Positions 7,540 to 16,515 of a stretch of DNA of 36,228 bases are shown here, piece by piece (the stretch's first letter is position 1; each line of letters starts with the position of its first letter). Made by a program: the position numbers and the translations under genes. The stretch lies in contig NZ_JABANU010000022.1 in assembly GCF_016238445.1 (NCBI RefSeq), positions 1-36,228 of the forward strand, written 5' to 3'. This DNA comes from Staphylococcus canis. Lineage in GTDB: Bacteria > Bacillota > Bacilli > Staphylococcales > Staphylococcaceae. The notes beneath the pieces are model-generated. The model was not told the DNA's origin. It was given only the letters and a program-made list of their open reading frames with translations, and did not search any database.

Positions 7540-8494
7540 CAATTACGCCTTCTTTTTCTAGTAAAGCTAATTTATCAAAAAGAGTAATGAATTGGTTTGG
7601 TAATTGATAATTATTTGATAAAAAGTAATCAATATCTGAATGTCTCATTGTCTCATATACCAGTTGCCGCTCATAACTTTTTGTTGTAATTAGTCGTTGA
7701 TTAACTACTAAGTTAACAGCTTGTATTAAATCCTGCTGAGTAGTGCCCATTTCTAACAATCTGAGTAACACCCCACTACAATCAGAAGCATGTATTGTAG
7801 AGAGTACAAGATGGCCACTTAAGCTTGCTTGAATGACATCTTTAGCGATTTTCTCATCCCTTATTTCACCAATTAATATAACATCAGGGTCACAGCGCAA
7901 TATGGCTTTTAATGAAGTTCCATAAGTTATATTGGCTCTTTCATTAACAGAAATTTGAGTTATACCATTTAAGATTTGTTCTACAGGATCTTCAATTGTA
8001 ATTATATTTAAATTCAAACGTTCTTTCGCGTAAAGAACCATTTGATACATTAATGTACTTTTCCCAGCGCCAGTAGGACCACTAAATAAAATAAGACCTT
8101 GTTTTTTCTCCATAATACGTTTAATATCGTCAATTGGTTCATTAATTGGTTCATTAGTTGATGTCTGAAAATATTGAGGAGTTATTCGTACGACGCAGCT
8201 TTCAATTCCAAGATTTAGGGGTAATGTTGAAACACGAAGAAAATATAATGATTGATATTCGTATAGATATCTTCCACTTTGTGCTTTATGATGTGATGAA
8301 ATATCTAAGCCAGCTTGAAATTTTATAAGAGTAAGTAATTTTCGATAAATATCTAGATTCAAAGTATCATATAGAATCAATTCATCTTTTACTCTTAGTT
8401 TAATTTCTACTTGCGATTGTGATGGAATAAAATGTACATCTGAAGCTTGTTGTTGTATTGCATAATGCAAAACATTGTCCAATAATAATTGCAT
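7508..8494 (-). CDS. comGA: ComGA, traffic ATPase for the competence pseudopilus
   Basis: A 328-aa GspE/PilB-type secretion ATPase that drives assembly of the DNA-uptake pseudopilus at the membrane. Walker A is SGPTGAGKST (about residue 140), the Asp box region ITIEDPVEQ follows, Walker B is VILIGEIRD near 205 and the His box is LSTIHASDC. No zinc-binding C4 motif typical of PilB is seen, as expected for ComGA. The start ATG 8494 follows AGAGGTGA 6 bases upstream; an in-frame GTG at 8503 is part of that ribosome binding site. The ribosome binding site lies inside a 10-bp-arm palindrome (8501-8530), suggesting translational control of the whole operon. In S. aureus comG transcription depends on SigH; I did not recognise a SigH promoter here. 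Confidence 0.95.
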   Translation of the reverse strand: MQLLLDNVLHYAIQQQASDVHFIPSQSQVEIKLRVKDELILYDTLNLDIYRKLLTLIKFQAGLDISSHHKAQSGRYLYEYQSLYFLRVSTLPLNLGIESCVVRITPQYFQTSTNEPINEPIDDIKRIMEKKQGLILFSGPTGAGKSTLMYQMVLYAKERLNLNIITIEDPVEQILNGITQISVNERANITYGTSLKAILRCDPDVILIGEIRDEKIAKDVIQASLSGHLVLSTIHASDCSGVLLRLLEMGTTQQDLIQAVNLVVNQRLITTKSYERQLVYETMRHSDIDYFLSNNYQLPNQFITLFDKLALLEKEGVIDETTLRRYQK

Positions 8495-8500
8495 AAAAAT

Positions 8501-8530
8501 CACCTCTCACATATACACACGTAAGAGGTG
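8501..8530 (-). promoter_or_regulatory. Palindrome burying the comGA ribosome binding site
   Basis: Plus-strand arms CACCTCTCAC (8501-8510) and GTAAGAGGTG (8521-8530) are complementary apart from one wobble, with a 10-base spacer. In the minus-strand RNA the 3' arm is GUGAGAGGUG, which contains the comGA Shine-Dalgarno AGAGGUG, so the hairpin would block ribosome access. There is no T-run, so it is not a terminator. It could equally be a DNA operator. Confidence 0.65.
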
Positions 8531-8550
8531 ACAACATTACTTTAATTTTT

Positions 8551-9168
8551 TTATAAATATGGATTCATAAGTTCATTTGAAATTGTTGTTGAAGGACCAT
8601 GACCGGGATATAAAGGTAAAGTATCATCTAAAGAAAAGATTTTATCTTTTATAGAATCAACTAGTGTTTCATAATCGCCTTTATATAAATCTGTTCGTCC
8701 TATTCCATTATTGAATAAAGTATCTCCAACAATAGCAAAGTCCTTAAAAACATATGTTAAACTTCCTGGAGAATGTCCCGGTGTATGAAGCACTTCAAAT
8801 TCAAAATTACCAAGTTGGTGATTACCTTCTCCTAATATTTTAGGAGTAGCATCACTTTTAATTATCGGTAGTCCGAATGATTCGAAATGTGCAGAGCCAT
8901 TTTTCTCAGGTGATTTAAGAAAATCTACTTCATTTTCATGAATATACACATCTACTGGATATTGACTTAACACTTCATCTAAGGCACCAATGTGATCGAA
9001 GTGTGCATGTGTTAATAATACAGCGACTAAGGCTTTCTGAGAGGATTTAATTTTTTTAATAATTTCATCAGCATCTGCCGCTGGATCAATTAATATGAGT
9101 TCATTTTCGTTTTCAACAAAATAAGTATTAGTACTAACTGGTCCTAATATAAGTGATGAAATTTTCAT
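8551..9168 (-). CDS. MBL-fold metallo-hydrolase (YqgX-like)
   Basis: A 205-aa metallo-beta-lactamase-fold protein of the glyoxalase II-like group. The metal motif THAHFDHIG (HxHxDH, about residues 55-60) and later ligands in HTPGHSPGS, VGDTLF and YPGHGPST are all present. Substrate is not known from sequence; family members hydrolyse thioesters such as S-lactoyl conjugates, and in staphylococci bacillithiol replaces glutathione. It is shorter than human-type glyoxalase II and lacks its C-terminal substrate domain. The start ATG 9168 follows AGGAGG. It ends 57 bp before comGA and starts 17 bp after the thiamine-binding-like gene, so it may share the upstream transcript. The B. subtilis orthologue has the same place next to comG. 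Confidence 0.88.
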   Translation of the reverse strand: MKISSLILGPVSTNTYFVENENELILIDPAADADEIIKKIKSSQKALVAVLLTHAHFDHIGALDEVLSQYPVDVYIHENEVDFLKSPEKNGSAHFESFGLPIIKSDATPKILGEGNHQLGNFEFEVLHTPGHSPGSLTYVFKDFAIVGDTLFNNGIGRTDLYKGDYETLVDSIKDKIFSLDDTLPLYPGHGPSTTISNELMNPYL

Positions 9169-9185
9169 ATTTATCCTCCTATCAA

Positions 9186-9497
9186 TTATTTTAAATGTTT
9201 TTCAACTGATTTTAGTTTATCATTCATTTTACGAGTTTTATCACGTCTATCATCAATTCGAATATTTGTACAAACACGATCTAATCCTTTGTTAAAAGGA
9301 AGTTCATGAATAGCTTGTACTACTTCAAATAAATCTTTCAAGTCACCTTCAATTAACGTATTCATTGGAGTTAGTTGATAGTCAATTTTTCCATCCTTTT
9401 TAAATTCTTCAAGTTTTGTTTGAATTTCTGCAACATATTTACTTACACTAGGCCCTTCTGTACCTACTGGAATTACTACTACATCTACAATTGCCAT
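9186..9497 (-). CDS. MTH1187/YqgV-family thiamine-binding-like protein
   Basis: A 103-aa protein of the MTH1187/YkoF-like family (small ferredoxin-like fold). The N-terminal strand VDVVVIPVGTEGPSVSKYVAE and the later PMNTLIEGDL and RVCTNIRIDDRRD are the conserved family blocks. Relatives bind thiamine or hydroxymethyl-pyrimidine and may carry them in the cytoplasm, but the role here is not shown. It lies between glcK (6 bp away) and the MBL hydrolase (17 bp away) with ribosome binding site AAGGAG before ATG 9497, so it is part of the same operon. Confidence 0.85.
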   Translation of the reverse strand: MAIVDVVVIPVGTEGPSVSKYVAEIQTKLEEFKKDGKIDYQLTPMNTLIEGDLKDLFEVVQAIHELPFNKGLDRVCTNIRIDDRRDKTRKMNDKLKSVEKHLK

Positions 9498-9503
9498 TTT
9501 GAA

Positions 9504-10484
9504 TTACTCCTTATCTATAATATATGTTTTGATGAGTCCTGCTGCGCCTACCATTCCTGCATCGTTCCCTAGTTCTGCACGAACAATTTCAGTATTTTCT
9601 TGCGCTGGTGTAAATGTAAGATGAAAATATTCAGTTTTGATATTTTCAATCAGAATGTCACCAGCATCTGACATTCCTCCACCCAGAATAATGTATTTAG
9701 GGTTAGTTGTTACACTTATAATGCTTGCTAAATATGCAATATATTGTGCTACTCGCTCTGTAATAAAAATACAGAATTGATCGCCCTCTTTAGCAGCATC
9801 AAATACAGCTTTAGCGGTAACTGTATTATTTTTAATTAATTCAAGAATTGAAGACTTAAACGTCAATTTAGGATAGTAAAAATTAACTAAATTAATAACT
9901 CCGGTTGCTGAAGCTACTGTTTCAATACACCCCCATTTACCACAGTTACATTTGAATCTTTGATCATGATCAACTCTAAAATGACCTAATTCAGCTCCAG
10001 AACCATTATGACCGTGCACTATTTTCCCATTTGAAATGATACCACCACCAAGGCCAGTACCAAGCGTTATAGCAACTACATCATCCGCATCTTTACCTGC
10101 ACCATTAAATTTTTCACCTAATGCTGCAACATTTGCATCATTATCTACAACTACAGGAAAATCTACGAATGATTTCATAATTTCAATAACATTTACTTTA
10201 TCGGGCCAATTTAAATTTACAGCTCCGCGAATAATACCATGTTCAAAATCAACTGGACCTGGAATACCTATTCCCATCCCGATAACAGATTCCATTAAAA
10301 GATTTTTTTCTTCCATTTTACTAACAAAAGCTTCATATATTTGTCTTAAGAGTAGTCGGCCAGTTGTATCAGATATATCAGTTTCAATTGACCATTTTTC
10401 TAAAATTTCTAATGAATCATTTAAAATACCTAATTTACAAGTTGTTCCTCCGACATCAGCAGATAAAATTATGTTTTTAGTCAT
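9504..10484 (-). CDS. glcK: ROK-family glucokinase
   Basis: A 326-aa ATP-dependent glucokinase that makes glucose 6-phosphate from free cytoplasmic glucose. The N-terminal phosphate-binding loop is [10 protein letters not shown] (residues 10-19), the catalytic Asp is in DNDAN (Asp116), and the ROK signature with zinc ligands is H168 (ELGHF), C179, C181 and C186 in [18 protein letters not shown] and TLGTGLGGG are further ROK blocks. ATG 10484 overlaps the yqgQ stop in an ATGA junction, so the two are coupled. The pairing yqgQ-glcK and the rhomboid gene upstream are conserved in Bacillales. Confidence 0.95.
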   Translation of the reverse strand: MTKNIILSADVGGTTCKLGILNDSLEILEKWSIETDISDTTGRLLLRQIYEAFVSKMEEKNLLMESVIGMGIGIPGPVDFEHGIIRGAVNLNWPDKVNVIEIMKSFVDFPVVVDNDANVAALGEKFNGAGKDADDVVAITLGTGLGGGIISNGKIVHGHNGSGAELGHFRVDHDQRFKCNCGKWGCIETVASATGVINLVNFYYPKLTFKSSILELIKNNTVTAKAVFDAAKEGDQFCIFITERVAQYIAYLASIISVTTNPKYIILGGGMSDAGDILIENIKTEYFHLTFTPAQENTEIVRAELGNDAGMVGAAGLIKTYIIDKE

Positions 10485-10684
10485 GTAAGTTCCATCCTTC
10501 TCTGATTGATTAATCTTTTTGATTGAATATAGTCGTCTCTATTTATCAATTGATGATGATACAAGTTTTCTATCTCATTTTCAATCATAACAAGTCTATC
10601 CTCTTCTTTGTCAAAATAAATGATGAAGCCATATTTTTTTAACAGCTGAAGAACATCATAAAGTGTTTTAAGATTTGTTTGCAT
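10481..10684 (-). CDS. YqgQ-family small conserved protein
   Basis: A 67-aa protein beginning [20 protein letters not shown], matching the YqgQ family always found upstream of glucokinase in Bacillales. The sequence predicts a small helical bundle, with [21 protein letters not shown] in the middle. Its function is not established; a single-stranded nucleic acid role has been proposed for the B. subtilis structure but I would not rely on it. I chose ATG 10684 (GGAT 7 bases upstream) over the in-frame ATG 10693. It overlaps the rhomboid gene by 17 bp and glcK by 4 bp. Confidence 0.85.
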   Translation of the reverse strand: MQTNLKTLYDVLQLLKKYGFIIYFDKEEDRLVMIENEIENLYHHQLINRDDYIQSKRLINQRRMELT

Positions 10685-12125
10685 TCGTATCATCCAATTC
10701 TTTTTTTAAATTTTGATAATTGTGGTTATTAGGTTCTGATTTTAATGCCTTATCAATAAATTTTTTTGCATTTTTGTTATCACTTAATGATCGATTTGCA
10801 AGAGCTATTTGGTAATTTAGAGCGGCTGAATTAGGAAATTCACGCAAACCACGTTCCCATTCATCCATAGCTTCTGCTTTTGAATCTTGAGTTGCGATAA
10901 TTAAACCGGATAAAACATAAGTTTCATCATCATTATAGTGATGCTTTTCAGTATTTTGAATCATACTTTTAGATTTAGTAAAGTTTCCATTATGCATCTC
11001 TTTTTGAATAATTTCATTATAAATATTAACATCTGGAGTTAAAAAAATTTTAATAGTACTAACTATCAGACATAAAATACTTAGAATTAGTAATACATAA
11101 AAATATTTTTTTGAATTCTTCTTATAAAAAGATAAATATATAATAATAAATCCACCTAATAGTCCAGATAAGTGTGCGACAATATTAACATTTCTAACAA
11201 GTAATGTGATCACAGCCATAATAATTATAGCAATAATAAGTTGGATTAGAGTTTTATGAGTGAATTTTTTACTGATAATCATTAAAGCTACCAGAGCACC
11301 TAATAATCCAAATATAGCACCACTTGCACCAACAGAAAACCCTTGTGGTAAAATTGCTAAAGAAATTAAATTGCCGAATATACCTGAAACTAAATAAACA
11401 GCTAATGTTTTTAAACTACCAATATGTGCCTCAACAAGTTTTCCAAAAATATAAAGCGAAAACATATTAAAAATTAAATGCTCAAAGTTCAAATGTAAAA
11501 ACATTGAAGTAATTAATCTATACCATTCACCTTGGACTACGTTAAAATGAGAAAGCGCACCTAAGTTTATGATTTCAATATCGCTACGATGAGGTAAAAA
11601 TAATGTGATCATTAGCCATATTAAAACGTTAACAATAATTAAGATATTAGTGATAGGTGCAAATCGATACATTGATTGCTCTACTACATTTGTATTTAAA
11701 ACTTTCTTTTTATAGTCATCTTGAGATTTTTTATCATTTTTAGTGATAAAAAATTTAACTAAAGAATGATTATTTATGTTATTTAAATCTTTACCTGTTA
11801 AAATGGGATGAAAAAATAGGTGAACAGGATTTGTTATATTTAAAGAACTCGCATTAAACGTTTTATCTGTAAAAATGAAGAAATCGTATTTACGGATGCT
11901 ATGATTCAAATGTTCTTTGAGTTGTTTATCATGATCGATTATTTTGTTTTTATCAAAGTCCAATTCCTGTGATGTAAAGGTACCATATTTAAATATTGCG
12001 ACATGTTCTTTTTTAGAATTGAAAAGCCATACTTCATTACGATCAGGTTCATAGTGTATACATCGATAGTTTAAATATCTAATCCACAAATAAGCTGTTT
12101 TCCAAAGTTTTTGTTCGTCTATCAT
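10668..12125 (-). CDS. Rhomboid-family intramembrane serine protease with TPR tail
   Basis: A 485-aa GluP/YqgP-type rhomboid. Residues 1-155 form a soluble domain. Membrane segments begin near 157 (NILIIVNVLIWLMITLF), and the six-helix rhomboid core includes the L1 loop WYRLITSMFLH, HLNFEHLIFNM, the catalytic GASGAIFG (Ser268) and AHLSGLLGG (His318). The catalytic dyad is intact. After a last membrane helix near 340-360 the C-terminal 120 residues look like TPR repeats (for example ALNYQIALANRSLSDN). In B. subtilis the orthologue cleaves a magnesium transporter; the substrate here is unknown. ATG 12125 has GGAGG upstream. It sits 12 bp after fthC in the same operon. Confidence 0.93.
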   Translation of the reverse strand: MIDEQKLWKTAYLWIRYLNYRCIHYEPDRNEVWLFNSKKEHVAIFKYGTFTSQELDFDKNKIIDHDKQLKEHLNHSIRKYDFFIFTDKTFNASSLNITNPVHLFFHPILTGKDLNNINNHSLVKFFITKNDKKSQDDYKKKVLNTNVVEQSMYRFAPITNILIIVNVLIWLMITLFLPHRSDIEIINLGALSHFNVVQGEWYRLITSMFLHLNFEHLIFNMFSLYIFGKLVEAHIGSLKTLAVYLVSGIFGNLISLAILPQGFSVGASGAIFGLLGALVALMIISKKFTHKTLIQLIIAIIIMAVITLLVRNVNIVAHLSGLLGGFIIIYLSFYKKNSKKYFYVLLILSILCLIVSTIKIFLTPDVNIYNEIIQKEMHNGNFTKSKSMIQNTEKHHYNDDETYVLSGLIIATQDSKAEAMDEWERGLREFPNSAALNYQIALANRSLSDNKNAKKFIDKALKSEPNNHNYQNLKKELDDTNANKS

Positions 12126-12137
12126 CTATATCCTCCA

Positions 12138-12689
12138 TTAATCTATTTTATTTGTATCTGCAATGATGAGCTCAGATATAGGACGATCATGAGATTCAGT
12201 TGGTAAATGTTCATAAACTTGAAGATCATAAACTAAACTTATTGTTTTAGGATTGTGTTGTGATAAGTAGCGATCAAAATATCCACCACCATAGCCAATT
12301 CTATATCCTTTAGTATCGAAAGCAACTCCTGGAACAATTACAAGATCTAATTCATTATTAATAGATGTTTCTTCATTTACGAAGCGAATTCCCTTTTCAT
12401 CAGTATCAACTTGATTTAGATTGAATAATTGTTGAAAATTCATAGTACGATGTTGATAATTAGTACTAGGAACATAAATTTTTTTACCCAAATCTAATGC
12501 TTTTTTTATAATTTTGTCAGTTTCAACTTCGTGAGGCATTGATAAAACAATTCCGATTGAGTTAGACTCTTTAAATTTAGGATGTTGAATCAATTGTTCA
12601 AATAGCCATTTATCTGACAGTTTTTTTGTAGATTTATTCATACGCTTCATTTTGTTTATTGTTTCAGATCGAATTTCTTTTTTATCCAA
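12138..12689 (-). CDS. 5-formyltetrahydrofolate cyclo-ligase
   Basis: A 183-aa ATP-dependent enzyme converting 5-formyl-THF to 5,10-methenyl-THF. The nucleotide and substrate motifs GIVLSMPHEVETD (about 46-58), VIVPGVAFDTKGYRIGYGGG and YFDRYL are all present. The start is TTG at 12689 with a strong AAGGAGG 8 bases upstream; no ATG fits. It opens a likely operon with the rhomboid, yqgQ, glcK, yqgV-like and MBL genes. A good sigma-A promoter lies just upstream (12716-12744). It complements the glycine cleavage system further left, whose serine hydroxymethyltransferase partner generates 5-formyl-THF as a by-product. Confidence 0.94.
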   Translation of the reverse strand: MDKKEIRSETINKMKRMNKSTKKLSDKWLFEQLIQHPKFKESNSIGIVLSMPHEVETDKIIKKALDLGKKIYVPSTNYQHRTMNFQQLFNLNQVDTDEKGIRFVNEETSINNELDLVIVPGVAFDTKGYRIGYGGGYFDRYLSQHNPKTISLVYDLQVYEHLPTESHDRPISELIIADTNKID

Positions 12690-12715
12690 AATAAGAACCT
12701 CCTTACTTACGTATT

Positions 12716-12744
12716 ATTATACAATGCATGTATAAGGATGTCAT
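12716..12744 (-). promoter_or_regulatory. Sigma-A promoter for the 5-formyl-THF cyclo-ligase operon
   Basis: On the minus strand ATGACA (12744-12739), 17 bases, TATAAT (12721-12716). The -10 is a perfect match and the -35 differs from consensus at one base. The start codon is at 12689. Confidence 0.75.
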
Positions 12745-12805
12745 GATATGTAAATGAAAAATATAAGCACAATTTGAAAAAATATGATTTTAATTTCCAA
12801 AATAA

Positions 12806-12838
12806 TAAAAAAAGACTAGAACATATTGAGTTCTAGTC
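12806..12838 (-). terminator. Rho-independent terminator after rpmG
   Basis: GACTAGAAC (12814-12822) pairs with GTTCTAGTC (12830-12838). On the minus strand the stem is followed by seven T. It lies 17 bp after the rpmG stop and isolates rpmG from the next operon. Confidence 0.9.
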
Positions 12839-12854
12839 CAAGATTGAATTTGTT

Positions 12855-13004
12855 TTATTTTGTTTCACGATGCAAAGTATGTTTATTATCACGTGAACAG
12901 AATTTTTTCATTTCAACTCGCTCAGGATTATTTCTTTTATTTTTAGTAGAAATATAATTGCGGTCTCCACATTCTGTACATGCTAATGTAACGTTAACAC
13001 GCAT
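12855..13004 (-). CDS. rpmG: 50S ribosomal protein L33
   Basis: A 49-aa protein, [17 protein letters not shown] at the start and KHTLHRETK at the end, which is the bacterial L33 pattern. It sits on the large ribosomal subunit near the E site. It has one CxxC pair (CTECG) but only a single cysteine (KKFCSRDN) where zinc-binding L33 forms carry a second pair, so it is probably a non-zinc or weak-zinc form, as in the B. subtilis protein at this position. ATG 13004 follows AGGAGGGG. It stands alone between phoU and a strong terminator. The B. subtilis gene order has rpmG at this place too. Confidence 0.96.
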   Translation of the reverse strand: MRVNVTLACTECGDRNYISTKNKRNNPERVEMKKFCSRDNKHTLHRETK

Positions 13005-13074
13005 ACTACCCCTCCTAATCTTCTTCAAAATACGACCTTCTTATAATATCATTTTATATCATTTTAGGAAAGGA

Positions 13075-13725
13075 TTATTTTTCATAAGATTCATAATGGT
13101 GACCAGTATAAAAATAATACATATGTTCAGCTATATTAACAATGTGATCACCGATACGTTCTAAATATCGAGCTACTAAATGCGCTTGTCCAGCTACAAA
13201 TGGATCGTTATCTATTAGGTAAGTCGTATTTATGATGTCTTTGTATAAATCATCTATATCAATATCACGTTCAATTATTTCTTTTACAAGTACGATATCT
13301 CGATTTTTAGAAGCATCATTTAAATCTTTTAGCATTAATAATGCTAATTTCCCCATAGTTTCAAGACGCATTGTTATATAATGATCAGTGAATTGAACAC
13401 GTGTTCTTATTTTAGCTATATTCGCAGCATTATCACCCATTCTTTCAAACTCATTAGCTATTTTTAAAGCCGAAATCATAAGACGTAAATCTGTAGCAAT
13501 GGGTTGTTGACGTGTAATTAACATGACTACCTTATCATTAATTTCATGTTCTAATTCATTGATAGCCCTATCTTGTTTAATAAGTTTACGAGCATGTGTA
13601 ATCTCACTATCTGTTAACACATGGATAGATTTGTTTATACTAAAATAAACGCGTAAACCAAGACGCCGTATATCTTTATACAGTTCATTTAGCTGATCTT
13701 CATACCGTTTACGAATAATACTCAT
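13075..13725 (-). CDS. phoU: Phosphate signalling complex protein PhoU
   Basis: A 216-aa all-helical protein made of two three-helix bundles. Each carries a metal-binding-type ExxxD pattern, visible in ALKIANEFERMGDNAANIA (first bundle) and YLERIGDHIVNIAEHMYYF (second). PhoU links the Pst transporter to the PhoR kinase and restrains phosphate uptake and Pho signalling when phosphate is plentiful. Its ATG overlaps the pstB stop (TAATG), so it is the last gene of pstSCAB-phoU. The cognate PhoPR genes are not in the window. No obvious terminator follows before rpmG 70 bp downstream. Confidence 0.96.
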   Translation of the reverse strand: MSIIRKRYEDQLNELYKDIRRLGLRVYFSINKSIHVLTDSEITHARKLIKQDRAINELEHEINDKVVMLITRQQPIATDLRLMISALKIANEFERMGDNAANIAKIRTRVQFTDHYITMRLETMGKLALLMLKDLNDASKNRDIVLVKEIIERDIDIDDLYKDIINTTYLIDNDPFVAGQAHLVARYLERIGDHIVNIAEHMYYFYTGHHYESYEK

Positions 13726-14603
13726 TAGCCAAAACGTCCTGAAATATAGTCTTCTGTTTGTTTATCACTTGGGTTTGAGAATATTTTATCAGTGTTATCA
13801 TATTCATTAACATAACCGTTTAAGAAAAATGCTGTTTTATCTGAAACACGCGCTGCTTGTTGCATATTATGCGTAACAATTATAATAGAATAATCTTTTT
13901 TAAGATCTTGAACAAGTTCTTCAACTCTCAAAGTTGATATTGGATCTAATGCTGATGTTGGCTCGTCCATCAGAATTACATCAGGCTCAATTGCTAAGCA
14001 ACGTGCAATACAAACACGTTGTTGTTGACCACCCGATAAACCATATGCGTTTTGATTTAATCTATCTTTTAATTCGTCCCAAATCGCAGCACCTCGTAAT
14101 GATTTTTCAACAATTTCATCTAATATTTTTTTATCTTTAATACCATGTATTTTTGGTCCATAAGTAATGTTATCATAGATAGATTTAGGAAATGGATTAG
14201 GTTGTTGAAAGACCATACCTACATTTGTACGTAGTTTTTCAACAGGATATTTTTTTTCAAAAATATTTTGATCTCTATAGAATATTTTACCTGATGTTTT
14301 TACTCCAGGAACTAGTTCAACCATTCGATTTAGTGTCTTAATGTAGGTAGATTTCCCAGATCCTGATGGTCCAATTATTGCTGTAACATTCTTTTCTAAA
14401 ATATCTAGATTAACATTTTTTAATGAATGTTGTTCACCATACCACAAATCTAAGTTTTGTGTTGAATATACTATACGTCTTTCTTTATCTGTTAAATGAT
14501 CTGAGTTAGTATTCATTTTTTGGCTTACAAAACTTGAATCACCTTTATTTGTTTGGTGCTTTAAATCTAAATCTTTATTTTGACTTGTTATAGTGTTTAC
14601 CAT
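13725..14603 (-). CDS. pstB: Phosphate ABC transporter ATP-binding protein
   Basis: A 292-aa ATPase powering PstCA. Walker [11 protein letters not shown]-loop [13 protein letters not shown] signature LSGGQQQR, Walker [14 protein letters not shown] and the switch His in VTHNM are all intact. The first 40 or so residues before the core ([15 protein letters not shown]...) are a polar extension typical of staphylococcal PstB. The start ATG 14603 follows GGGAGT; an in-frame TTG 6 bases earlier is less likely. It is 21 bp after pstA and overlaps phoU. Confidence 0.96.
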   Translation of the reverse strand: MVNTITSQNKDLDLKHQTNKGDSSFVSQKMNTNSDHLTDKERRIVYSTQNLDLWYGEQHSLKNVNLDILEKNVTAIIGPSGSGKSTYIKTLNRMVELVPGVKTSGKIFYRDQNIFEKKYPVEKLRTNVGMVFQQPNPFPKSIYDNITYGPKIHGIKDKKILDEIVEKSLRGAAIWDELKDRLNQNAYGLSGGQQQRVCIARCLAIEPDVILMDEPTSALDPISTLRVEELVQDLKKDYSIIIVTHNMQQAARVSDKTAFFLNGYVNEYDNTDKIFSNPSDKQTEDYISGRFG

Positions 14604-14624
14604 AAACAAAACTCCCGTTCATTT

Positions 14625-15506
14625 TTATCTTGAATTATTTGTATATTTATTTCGAATAAATATAGCTATAGCATTTAGTACTAATAGAATAATTAATAAT
14701 ACAATGATTGCACCTGATGATAGTGCCTCAAAGTCAACACCTGGTTTTCGTGCCCAGTCGTAAATCTGTAAAGGTAATGTTTGAAAAGAATCTAAAATAC
14801 TATTAGGTGTTCTTAAAAGTATGGTTGGAATACCAATTGCAACAAGTGGTGCTGTTTCACCTATAGCTCTTGAGATTGCTAAAATTATTCCTGTTACAAT
14901 CCCAGGAATTGCAGCGGGTAAAACTACATTTTTGATTGTTTGCCATTTGTTTGCACCTAGTCCATATGATGCTTCTTTAACTGATTGCGGTACAGAGCGC
15001 AATGCTTCTTGACTCGCTACAATAATAACTGGCAAAATCAATAATGCTAAAGTTAAAGCGGCTGCTAATACGGAATTTCCTAATTTCATAAGTGCAACGA
15101 ATATAGTAGCACCTAATAATCCATATACAATAGAAGGTACAGAAGCAAGATTTGAAATATTTACTCTTATAAAACGAGTTAAAGCATTATCTTTAGCATA
15201 TTCTTCTAAATAAATCGCACTTCCTACACCTAGTACTAATGCTATAGGTATTAATGTAACCATTAACCATAGTGTACCAATTAGAGCTCCTTTTATACCT
15301 GCTGATTTTGCAGATGATGAAGAAAAATTACTAAAGAAATCTAAACTCATAATTGGAAGGCCTTTTCTTAAAATGTCAATGATTAATATTGCAAGAACAA
15401 TTAGACCTATCATCGTACATGCAAACGATAGAACCTTAAATATTTTATTTTTACTAGCGCGTGCAGAGAGCTTTTTTTCTACTACTGATTGATCTACTAA
15501 ACCCAT
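14625..15506 (-). CDS. pstA: Phosphate ABC transporter permease PstA
   Basis: A 293-aa integral membrane permease with about six transmembrane helices. The EAA loop that contacts PstB is visible as EASYGLGANKWQTIKNVVLPAAIPGIVTG split around residues 180-210, and the following AISRAIGETAPL is the PstA/PstC signature. With PstC it forms the channel for phosphate. ATG 15506 follows AGAGGAG; the pstC stop is one base upstream, so the genes are tightly coupled. Confidence 0.96.
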   Translation of the reverse strand: MGLVDQSVVEKKLSARASKNKIFKVLSFACTMIGLIVLAILIIDILRKGLPIMSLDFFSNFSSSSAKSAGIKGALIGTLWLMVTLIPIALVLGVGSAIYLEEYAKDNALTRFIRVNISNLASVPSIVYGLLGATIFVALMKLGNSVLAAALTLALLILPVIIVASQEALRSVPQSVKEASYGLGANKWQTIKNVVLPAAIPGIVTGIILAISRAIGETAPLVAIGIPTILLRTPNSILDSFQTLPLQIYDWARKPGVDFEALSSGAIIVLLIILLVLNAIAIFIRNKYTNNSR

Positions 15507-15507
15507 A

Positions 15508-16434
15508 TTAATACTCCTCTCTGTAACGTTTCGTAATCCATTGCGAAATCATATTCATAATTAAAGTAAATATAAATAAAGTAAATCCAACTGCGTAAAT
15601 ACTATAATATAAGTCAGAACCATTTGTTGCATCACCTTGAGAAACTTGAACAATATACGCAGTCATTGTCTGAATTGAATGCGTCAGACTTAAATCTGTG
15701 GTAGGAGTTGAGCCAGCTGCTAATGATACAATCATTGTTTCTCCTATTGCACGAGATATAGCCAATACAATTGATGCCATAATACCTGAAGTCGCTGCTG
15801 GAATAATGACTTTAAAAATCATTTCTATTTTAGTTGATCCTAAACCAAGCGCTCCTTCTCTAATTTTGTTGGGTACAGAAGACATCGCATCCTCACTCAT
15901 ACTGGCAATCATTGGAATAATCATGACACCTACAACTAAACCAGGACTTATTGCATTAAAACTTGCAATAGATGGAAAAATCGTTCTTAAAATTGGTGTT
16001 ACAAAAGTTAATGCAAAGAAACCATATACAATTGTAGGAATCCCAGCTAAAATTTCTAATATCGGTTTGATAATTTTTCTAGCTCTTTTTGATGCAAATT
16101 CACTTAAGTAAATTGCTGCACCTATCCCAACAGGCACGGCAAATATAGTTGCGATTATAGTAATTTTTAAAGTACCTATAATAAGTGCCCATATTCCGTA
16201 TTTAGGATTGGAAGAAAATGGATTCCAATCTGTTTCTAGAAAGAATTTATGAATTGGAACACGCGTGAAAAATGTAATTGTTTCCGTTAACAACGTGATT
16301 ACAATACCTATAGTAGTAAGAATTGACACAATCGCGATTAAGAATAAAATTATTGGCATTATTTTATTACTTAGCGATGAGCTCGAATCACTTTTTTTGC
16401 GTATCATTTCACGTATATTTTGTTGTGAACTCAT
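15508..16434 (-). CDS. pstC: Phosphate ABC transporter permease PstC
   Basis: A 308-aa permease with a first helix near residues 25-50 (IMPIILFLIAIVSILTTIGI) and five further helices. The EAA loop reads REGALGLGSTKIEMIFKVIIPAATSGIMAS in segments around residues 190-220, followed by AISRAIGETMI. It pairs with PstA. ATG 16434 follows AAGGAGT. The 223-bp gap to pstS holds a strong stem-loop (16516-16565), which may lower pstC expression relative to the binding protein. Confidence 0.96.
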   Translation of the reverse strand: MSSQQNIREMIRKKSDSSSSLSNKIMPIILFLIAIVSILTTIGIVITLLTETITFFTRVPIHKFFLETDWNPFSSNPKYGIWALIIGTLKITIIATIFAVPVGIGAAIYLSEFASKRARKIIKPILEILAGIPTIVYGFFALTFVTPILRTIFPSIASFNAISPGLVVGVMIIPMIASMSEDAMSSVPNKIREGALGLGSTKIEMIFKVIIPAATSGIMASIVLAISRAIGETMIVSLAAGSTPTTDLSLTHSIQTMTAYIVQVSQGDATNGSDLYYSIYAVGFTLFIFTLIMNMISQWITKRYREEY

Positions 16435-16515
16435 TTAACTTACTCCTTTTGTGATGTATATTTGAAATATTGACCATACGACTTTAATAGTTAAGCTATC
16501 TAAAAAATAGCATGA

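Noticed and set aside
10036..10488. Plus-strand frame of 150 codons opposite glcK
   Set aside because: It is entirely antisense to a clear glucokinase, Pro/Ser-rich in the way of antisense shadows, with no ribosome binding site.
15698..16111. Plus-strand frame of 137 codons opposite pstC
   Set aside because: Antisense shadow of a membrane-protein gene; no start signals and no recognisable domain.
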